Positions 18,157 through 23,138 of a stretch of 23,138 nucleotides of DNA are shown in pieces (the first letter of the stretch is position 1; each line of letters starts with the position of its first letter). Under the pieces are notes generated by a model. The model did no database searches. It saw nothing but the letters and a program-made list of their open reading frames with translations, and was not told the origin of the DNA. The position numbers and the translations under genes were made by a program. Source of the stretch: Oxalobacteraceae bacterium (GTDB lineage: Bacteria > Pseudomonadota > Gammaproteobacteria > Burkholderiales > Burkholderiaceae_D); contig DPRS01000034.1 of NCBI GenBank assembly GCA_003537575.1, forward strand, positions 1 to 23,138, in the 5' to 3' direction.

Positions 18157-18480
18157 TTTGCGTTATTGCAGCCTGTTGTCATGGAAGAGACTTACCTGAC
18201 ACGCCCTGCCCATCCCTGCTTTTCCTTTCTGAGCGCTTTTTCTGGCTACCCTTTCCCTGAACGTGCTCTTGCCTTAGTGCGCTCTTGCCTTGGCGCTCTC
18301 TTGTTCCCATCGATTCACCTGCATGTCGGGATTTATCCAACATGATCCATGCGTGTGTTGGGTGCAGCACGTCACATGCTGTTGCCGCAGCAGACTTGAT
18401 AATCTGAAATTCCCAGGAAAATCATAATGTTTCCCTTTGATTTCAATGAGTTGAAAAATAATTTGGATATCCGGAGGGTG
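18157..18480. promoter_or_regulatory. upstream region of the second sigma-54 promoter
   Basis: About 320 nt without a gene. It has a 16-nt direct repeat (18265-18280 and 18281-18296) and islands shared with the region before peptide gene 1 (CGATTCA at 18311, TTTATCCAACAT at 18332). The 185-220 nt distance of the repeat to the promoter suits enhancer binding sites. Confidence 0.45.
18265..18296 (+). repeat. 16-nt direct repeat, possible activator site
   Basis: GCTCTTGCCTTAGTGC followed directly by GCTCTTGCCTTGGCGC (14/16 identical); a partial third copy (TCTCTTG) follows. TCTTGCCTAAATGC upstream of peptide gene 1 (16960-16973) matches 12 of 14 positions of the first copy. Confidence 0.5.
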
Positions 18481-18646
18481 CTGGCACGGTCGATGCTCTA
18501 TACCCTGTGAGCGCAACAGATTGCCTCAAGCAGTAAATCCCAACTCAATGACCTTTAGGAGAATGAACATGAAATCCCTCACCATCAAAGACCTCGCCCG
18601 CACCACCGAACTCGACCGTCAAGCCATGGCTGGCGTATCCGGCGGC
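18481..18646 (+). repeat. duplicated promoter-UTR-leader cassette, copy 2
   Basis: Matches 17050-17215 at a constant 1431-nt offset with two mismatches. The end of identity falls on the leader/core boundary. Confidence 0.95.
18482..18497 (+). promoter_or_regulatory. sigma-54 promoter of peptide genes 4-6
   Basis: Same TGGCACG-GTCG-ATGCT element as at 17051. Predicted start near 18508, 61 nt before the ATG at 18569. No terminator was seen from here to the PP2C gene, so transcripts may reach precursors 5, 6 and the phosphatase. Confidence 0.78.
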
Positions 18647-18853
18647 ATGAGCAAAGGCTACCAGGGCTGGATGCCTTATTCGGTGACCTCGGTGGACAAG
18701 TCCTCGCATGACTTTTCGTTCGACGCGACCCAGCTGATCAGCCAGGATCAAAAGACTGTCGTCAACAACGGCAACAACGCTGCCTTCGTGCACGGCATTA
18801 CCGCCAACGTCAAGCCGACTCAAAAGGCCGACAACACCATCAACTTCGGCTGA
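18569..18853 (+). CDS. double-glycine leader peptide precursor 4
   Basis: 94 residues, start chosen as for precursor 1 (AGGAG at 7 nt; the upstream ATG at 18563 is too close). The leader is identical to precursor 1 except Gln for His at position 18. The core starts MSKGYQGWMPYS and continues with the conserved 'FSFDATQLISQDQKTVVNNG' block and the INFG end. Differences from precursor 1 concentrate in core residues 1-22, so the conserved half may be structural and the variable half specific. First gene of the second array. Confidence 0.82.
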   Translation: MKSLTIKDLARTTELDRQAMAGVSGGMSKGYQGWMPYSVTSVDKSSHDFSFDATQLISQDQKTVVNNGNNAAFVHGITANVKPTQKADNTINFG

Positions 18854-18867
18854 TCGGTCCTTGCATG

Positions 18868-18890
18868 CGGTGGCGGCAGCGCCGCCATCG
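18868..18890 (+). other. hairpin between precursors 4 and 5
   Basis: Arms CGGTGGCGGC/GCCGCCATCG (one G-T pair) with loop AGC and no T-run, in the 65-nt gap between the two genes. The precursor 1-2 gap is 29 nt and has no such hairpin. It may stabilise the upstream mRNA or lower expression downstream. Confidence 0.5.
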
Positions 18891-18918
18891 CCTATGCTTC
18901 ATATCCAGGAGAATCCTC

Positions 18919-19182
18919 ATGTCTACCCTATCCATCCGCAATCTGGCACACAACCGTGAACTCGATCGCCAGGCTCTGCGTGCTGTACGCGGCGGCAATT
19001 CCTGGCTACGTGGGCTCGGCCCGGTCGCCAACGTGAACATCGGTATCAGCCAGAACATTAATCAGTTTCAGAATGTCGAAGTCAATGCATTGAATAATGT
19101 GGGTGTCATCGGCGCCGGTTTCGGCCCGCTCAGTTTTGATGTTCAGCCCGCCCAGTTCGCCCAGGCCGTCGCAAAAGTCTGA
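18919..19182 (+). CDS. double-glycine leader peptide precursor 5
   Basis: 87 residues, the same length as its duplicate, precursor 2. AGGAG lies about 7 nt upstream. Leader: SIRNL, ELDRQAL, AVRGG (26 residues). Core: NSWLRGLGPVANVNIG, 'NQFQNVEVNALNNVGVIG', then a C-terminal tail that differs from precursor 2 (FDVQPAQFAQAVAKV). The conserved core with silent DNA divergence indicates purifying selection on residues 27-71. Presumably exported with precursor 4 as a pair. Confidence 0.82.
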   Translation: MSTLSIRNLAHNRELDRQALRAVRGGNSWLRGLGPVANVNIGISQNINQFQNVEVNALNNVGVIGAGFGPLSFDVQPAQFAQAVAKV

Positions 19183-19250
19183 GGCCACGGGACCGGGCAT
19201 CGATTTACGACGTTCAAAGAACCATTGGCACGAATTTTTGGAGAACCATG

Positions 19251-19532
19251 ATGGCTTCCCTCACGATCAAGGACTTGCGTGCCAGCCGTGAACTGGACCG
19301 AAAAGCGATGAATGGCATCAAGGGCGGTGGCGCCCCCTGGGTGTATGGCTGGATCAGGCCGCACACCACCAGTTCGGGCAGCTTCGGCACGGTCGTCAAT
19401 GTTTACCAGGTCAACAATTACGCCGACCAGATGGTCAACCAGTTCCAGACGGTCGAGGTCAACAACTCCGGTGCCAACAGCAATATCAGCGTGGGACTTG
19501 ACCAGGCTGGCGGCAACCAGAAGCAGGCATAG
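19251..19532 (+). CDS. double-glycine leader peptide precursor 6
   Basis: 93 residues from the second of two adjacent ATGs (19248 and 19251). The second gives GGAG at 7 nt and the common 26-residue leader (LTIKDL, ELDRKAM, GIKGG). The core of 67 residues starts GAPWVYGWIRPH and includes 'VNQFQTVEVNNSGANSNISV', which lines up with 'NQLQNVEVNALNNVGVIG' of precursors 2 and 5, so homology extends beyond the leader. Rich in Asn, Gln, Ser and Val, no Cys. It is not duplicated and is followed 54 nt later by the PP2C gene without a terminator. Confidence 0.8.
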   Translation: MASLTIKDLRASRELDRKAMNGIKGGGAPWVYGWIRPHTTSSGSFGTVVNVYQVNNYADQMVNQFQTVEVNNSGANSNISVGLDQAGGNQKQA

Positions 19533-19586
19533 CGATCGCAGCAAGGAAATCTTCAAAGCTCATCCATTCACCGCGCAGAGTACGGC

Positions 19587-20357
19587 ATGATTTGTGAAAC
19601 CCGGTTCCGCTGGACTTCGGCTGCCATGTCGCATGTCGGCCTGGTGCGTCAGGTGAATGAGGATTCCTGCCTGGAACAGGCCGAGCGAAACCTGTGGGCA
19701 GTGGCCGACGGCATGGGCGGACATGCTCGTGGCGATGTCGCCAGCCGCATGGTAGTGGATGCTCTGGCCACAATGCCCGCCATCGACGGTCTGGACAGCT
19801 TCACCGCCGAGGCGCGCCGCCGGCTGCAGGCGGTCAACACGCAACTGCGAACCGAAGCCGCCATGCGCGATGCGTATATCATCGGCAGCACCGTGGTGGT
19901 CCTGCTTGCCTGCGGCGAGCGCTGTAGCTTCCTGTGGGCGGGCGACAGCCGGCTTTATCTGTACCGCGATGGCTTGTTGCGCCAGCTGAGCCGCGACCAC
20001 AGTCAGGTCGAGGAACTCAGGTCCAGCGGACAACTCAGCGCGGAAGATGCCTTGCATCACCCGGCGCGCAACCTCATCACGCGCGCGGTCGGCGCCGCCG
20101 ATACGCTGGAACTGGATGAAGACAGTATCGAAGCCCGCGATGGCGACATGTTCCTGCTCTGCAGCGATGGCGTCAGCAATGAAGTCAGCGAACAGGAAAT
20201 GTGCGACGCCCTCGTCTGCGGCAACTGCCGGCAGGCGGCGGAAGCCTTGATTGCGCTGGCCTTGCATGGTGGCGGACGCGACAACATTTCCGCCGTGGTG
20301 GTGCGTGCCGAAGACCTGTTCAGCCCCGAGAAAACCCTGCTCAATCCGGCACTGTGA
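19587..20357 (+). CDS. PP2C-family Ser/Thr protein phosphatase
   Basis: 256 residues, with a conceivable later start at Met14 (19626). All PP2C metal and core motifs are present in order: 'VRQVNEDS' (Asp26), 'ADGMGGHARGDVAS' (Asp41), 'GSTVVVLLACG', 'WAGDSRLYLYRDG', 'SRDHSQV', 'LLCSDGVSNEVSEQEM' and 'GGRDNISAVVV'. It would remove phosphate from Ser/Thr on kinase substrates and FHA ligands in the cytoplasm, using two Mn/Mg ions. No membrane segment. It lies between the peptide array and the second kinase, giving a kinase-phosphatase pair comparable to PppA with PpkA in type VI secretion control. The ribosome binding site is weak (AGAG). Confidence 0.93.
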   Translation: MICETRFRWTSAAMSHVGLVRQVNEDSCLEQAERNLWAVADGMGGHARGDVASRMVVDALATMPAIDGLDSFTAEARRRLQAVNTQLRTEAAMRDAYIIGSTVVVLLACGERCSFLWAGDSRLYLYRDGLLRQLSRDHSQVEELRSSGQLSAEDALHHPARNLITRAVGAADTLELDEDSIEARDGDMFLLCSDGVSNEVSEQEMCDALVCGNCRQAAEALIALALHGGGRDNISAVVVRAEDLFSPEKTLLNPAL

Positions 20358-20503
20358 CAGCATGGCGTTCAGCTCTCCAACAGGCTTGTTGTATTCGCAC
20401 CGACGGACGGGGAAAATTTCCTGCAATTGCGATGCAAATCAACCTGTCTTCGCGCGGCCCAGCGATGATGAAATGAGGTTTGCAGGTTGCAGCTGGCCGC
20501 GCC

Positions 20504-20519
20504 TGGCATTGAAGATGCT
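20504..20519 (+). promoter_or_regulatory. sigma-54 promoter in front of the second kinase
   Basis: TGGCATT-GAAG-ATGCT: correct GG-to-GC spacing and the same ATGCT box as at the two peptide promoters; the -24 box has TT for the usual CG after TGGCA. Predicted start near 20530, 65 nt before the ATG, a UTR length like that of the peptide genes. Upstream symmetric elements: GGAAAATTTCC (20411-20421) and TTGC-GAT-GCAA (20427-20437). Confidence 0.6.
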
Positions 20520-20594
20520 TGGGTTTGCTCTGCTGTGCTTGCGACAGTGCCGGATGGGTTTTCCACACCGGCATATACACGATGAGCAAACCCC

Positions 20595-23138
20595 ATGATG
20601 AACCGGAATCAGAAAAGCGCGCAAACCGCCGTGCGCACCCGCAGATTGATGCTCAAGCCGTCCTCGCAAGGCGAAGGGGATTTCGGCCTGAATGTCTTGC
20701 CGATCGGGACGCATCTGGGCGAATTCGAAATCAAGGGACTGATCGGCGAAGGCGGCTTCGGCATCGTCTACCTGGCTTACGACCATTCGCTGGAGCGGCA
20801 AGTCGCGCTGAAGGAATACATGCCTTCGGGGCTAGCCACGCGCACCACCAAGATGGCCGTCAGCGTGCGCTCGCAAAGCAAGATGGACACGTTCACGGCC
20901 GGCCTGAAAAGCTTCATCAACGAAGCGCGCATGCTGGCGCAGTTCGATTCGCCGGCGCTGGTCAAGGTGCACAGCTTCTGGGAAGGCAACGGCACCGCCT
21001 ACATGGTGATGCCCTATTACGAGGGAATGACGCTCAAGCAAGCCCTGCAGACCCGCCACATCAAGCCGACCGAAGGCTGGATCCGCATGCTGCTGACCGA
21101 CTTGTGCGATGCCATCGATATCCTGCATCGTGCCCATTGCCTGCATCGCGACATTGCTCCCGACAATATCCTGCTGCTCAAGGATGGCCGGCCGCTGCTG
21201 CTCGATTTCGGCGCGGCGCGCCGCGTCATCGGCGACCTGACGCAATGCTTTACCGCCATCCTCAAGCCGGGTTTCGCGCCGATCGAGCAATATGCCGACA
21301 TCGCCGGCTTGCGTCAGGGCGCCTGGACCGACATTTACGCGCTGGCGGCCGTGGTGTACTACCTCATCACCGGCAAGGCGCCGCCGCCTTCGGTGGCGCG
21401 CATGGTGCACGACGAACTGGTGCCGGCGCGCGAAGCCGGCAAGGGCCGCTATAGCGAAGCGTTCCTGGCGACGATCGACAAGGCGCTGGGCGTCAGGCCG
21501 GAACAGCGTTTCCATTCAATCGAGGAACTGCGCCAGGCGCTCGGCATCGTGGAGCCGGAGCCGCGCACCGTGCCCTATCCGGGAACCGACTGGTCGACCA
21601 CGGTGGCGCGCACGGCGCCGCTGGCGGCGCCGGCGGAAGGGAAAGGCAATGCGTCGCCAGCTTCTCCGCCTGCTCCGTTCGCAACCGATGCCGACATTAC
21701 GCGGCATGCCGGCCCGCCTGTCAGACCGGCGGATGACATCACGGCGATTGCAGCGCCGGTGCGGCAACCCGACTCCGTGCCTGCAGCCGGGACCCGGGTT
21801 GCGCCGCAGCCAAGCGATGCAGCCCGGCCAGCCAATGCTGCGCAATCAGACAGTGGCGCACTCAAGGCTGCGCAAAAAGATGGTCCGGCCAATGCCCGGC
21901 AAGGCAGACAAGCCGAAAAGCCGGCGCCGCCGCCCGTCAAGCCATTGTCAGAAAAAGCATCCCGGCCAGCATCCGCGCCACAGGCAAAAGCGCCCGGAAG
22001 AGTGGAGCCGGAGCTTTTGTCGGTGACGCAAATGGCCGGCGACTGGCACCATCCGCAGAATTCGCAGAATCCGCAGAATCCGAAAGTCCCGCCGCACCTT
22101 CACGAGCAGGACACGACCTTCCCGCGCCGACGTGACGGAAAGGGATGGCTGGTGCTGGCGTTGCTGTTTGCCGCCGGCATTGGCTCGGGCATCTACCTGG
22201 GGACCAATCACAGCTGGGATGGCCTGAGCGAACAGGCGATCGACTCGGATTCTGGCGGCAGCGAACCGTTGGCCGGTGGCACGCCACAGTCGCCATCCGC
22301 GCAATCATCCGCGCAATCATCTGCGCAACCATCGGAGCAATCATCTGCGCAGTCGATCCCGCCCGCTTCACCGCCGACAGCCGACGCATCCGCCGGCACG
22401 GCATCATCGGGCGCGTCGGATTCTTCATCGGCCGCGGCCGGCACGCCAGGCGTTCTCGGAACGCCGGAGCAGCCAGCGGCTGCGTCCAGCCAGCAGCGTT
22501 CCGAAATCGACATGTGGAAGATGGCCAGCAAGCGTAACCAGGCCAGTGAGTATGAGGATTATCTGAGAGAATATCCGCAAGGCCGCTATGCCGCTATTGC
22601 CAAGCTGAGACTCGAACGGCTGCAGGCCGCAGCGACTCCCAGGCCAGCTTCGCCGCCGGATACCGCCATTAGCGAAACGCGCAAGCCGGAATCGGCCGCA
22701 GCATCGCCCCGCATCAAGCCGGAAGAAGCCGCGTGGTCGAAGGCCACCACCATCAACAGCGCCGCCGCTTACCAGGAATACTTGCGCAAATACCCGAGAG
22801 GCGGGTATGCGGCGCTGGCCCGGGACCGGCTGGCCAGCCTGAAACCCGCCGCATCGGCGCCCGAACCTCCCGTAGCATTGGCGCCATCACCGGCGACACC
22901 ATCGGCAACACCACTGTCCGCCAGCACGCCGGCGCAGGGAGAAGAAGCCGCTACTCCGCAACGGCAGGCGCGGCAGGATGCTCAACCAGGCGCAAGGAAG
23001 GATGAGGACTCCGTCGCAGCGGCAACGCCGCCGGCACCGACGACGGTGCCGGCCGCCGTCCCAACTTCGGCAGCAACGACTTTGGCAGCATCGGCGCCAT
23101 CTGCATCGTCGTCAACCGCCTTGACTCCATCGACATCG
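20595..23138 (+). CDS. transmembrane Ser/Thr kinase with W-Y-YL-YP repeats (partial)
   Basis: Open to the window end, 848 codons visible. An in-frame TGA at 20583-20585 forces the start to 20595 or 20598 (tandem ATGs). Kinase domain about 42-315: 'LIGEGGFGIVYLAYD' (49-63), Lys73 in 'VALKEYMPS', 'HRDIAPDN' (184-191), 'LDFGAAR' (DFG 204-206) and 'PGFAPIEQY' instead of APE. A Pro/Ala-rich linker (320-515) leads to one membrane helix (about 517-536), and the periplasmic part is Ser/Gln/Ala-rich (SAQSSAQSSAQ). Two copies of a 37-residue repeat (641-677 and 714-750) have W then YxxYLxxYPxGxYA and also occur in the FGE-like protein. The Ala/Pro/Thr-rich tail continues past the edge. Unlike kinase 1, its catalytic loop has the canonical HRD. 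Probably the partner of the PP2C upstream. Confidence 0.9.
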   Translation, partial: MMNRNQKSAQTAVRTRRLMLKPSSQGEGDFGLNVLPIGTHLGEFEIKGLIGEGGFGIVYLAYDHSLERQVALKEYMPSGLATRTTKMAVSVRSQSKMDTFTAGLKSFINEARMLAQFDSPALVKVHSFWEGNGTAYMVMPYYEGMTLKQALQTRHIKPTEGWIRMLLTDLCDAIDILHRAHCLHRDIAPDNILLLKDGRPLLLDFGAARRVIGDLTQCFTAILKPGFAPIEQYADIAGLRQGAWTDIYALAAVVYYLITGKAPPPSVARMVHDELVPAREAGKGRYSEAFLATIDKALGVRPEQRFHSIEELRQALGIVEPEPRTVPYPGTDWSTTVARTAPLAAPAEGKGNASPASPPAPFATDADITRHAGPPVRPADDITAIAAPVRQPDSVPAAGTRVAPQPSDAARPANAAQSDSGALKAAQKDGPANARQGRQAEKPAPPPVKPLSEKASRPASAPQAKAPGRVEPELLSVTQMAGDWHHPQNSQNPQNPKVPPHLHEQDTTFPRRRDGKGWLVLALLFAAGIGSGIYLGTNHSWDGLSEQAIDSDSGGSEPLAGGTPQSPSAQSSAQSSAQPSEQSSAQSIPPASPPTADASAGTASSGASDSSSAAAGTPGVLGTPEQPAAASSQQRSEIDMWKMASKRNQASEYEDYLREYPQGRYAAIAKLRLERLQAAATPRPASPPDTAISETRKPESAAASPRIKPEEAAWSKATTINSAAAYQEYLRKYPRGGYAALARDRLASLKPAASAPEPPVALAPSPATPSATPLSASTPAQGEEAATPQRQARQDAQPGARKDEDSVAAATPPAPTTVPAAVPTSAATTLAASAPSASSSTALTPSTS
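22515..22844 (+). repeat. two W-Y-YL-YP protein repeats in kinase 2
   Basis: Residues 641-677 and 714-750 each follow W-x11-Y-x2-YL-x2-YP-x-G-x-YAA-x-A-x2-RL. The same spacing is found at residues 67-103 of the FGE-like protein (13394-13504). Such repeats recur in proteobacterial caspase-like and FGE-like proteins, outside the cytoplasm or after a membrane helix. Confidence 0.8.

Noticed and set aside
19223..19242. TGGCACG upstream of precursor 6 as a sigma-54 promoter
   Set aside because: The -24 box is perfect but the GC at the required spacing is absent, and the start site would fall on the ATG at 19251.

Overview
The window looks like a chromosomal segment of a GC-rich betaproteobacterium, probably Burkholderiales and perhaps Oxalobacteraceae. 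This is inferred from gene style (beta-class GST, NodT-type outer membrane factor, paired DUF4399 proteins, FHA and Ser/Thr-kinase genes), from codon use and from Gram-negative secretion parts. No rRNA, tRNA, CRISPR array, IS element or phage gene was seen.

Layout. 1-650 holds no convincing gene. 651-2771 carries an AraC-type regulator divergent from a 34-codon small ORF and a SAM methyltransferase. 2876-4062 has a ClpP-like serine protease and a Gln/Asn-rich tandem-repeat protein, both on the minus strand. 4545-5153 is a beta-class glutathione S-transferase. 5242-11723 is a tightly overlapping minus-strand operon: FHA-GAF-HD-GYP protein, TolC/NodT-like outer membrane lipoprotein, double-FHA membrane protein and HlyD-like adaptor. 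11883-12775 is a tandem pair of DUF4399 periplasmic proteins. 13196-14431 is an exported FGE/SUMF1-fold protein, convergent with a transmembrane Ser/Thr kinase (14438-16519). 17138-19532 is an array of six small genes for peptides that share a 26-residue double-glycine leader. It is followed by a PP2C-type phosphatase (19587-20357) and a second transmembrane Ser/Thr kinase that runs off the window end (20595-23138+).

Most interesting reading: this is a candidate undescribed system for making, exporting and controlling small Asn/Gln/Val-rich peptides. The leaders fit the hydrophobic pattern of peptides cut by C39-peptidase ABC transporters. An outer membrane factor and an adaptor for such export lie nearby, but no ABC ATPase/C39 peptidase is in the window. 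Two kinases, one phosphatase and three FHA domains form a possible phospho-signalling circuit, as in the Ppk/Ppp/Fha control of type VI secretion. Peptide genes 1 and 4 each lie behind an identical sigma-54 (-24/-12) promoter, and a third good match lies in front of the second kinase. The promoter, 5' UTR and leader of the two duplicated peptide units are almost identical (2 mismatches in 166 nt), and this identity stops exactly at the leader/core junction.

That these parts work together is inference from proximity, shared promoter type and shared domains; the motifs themselves are visible in the sequence.
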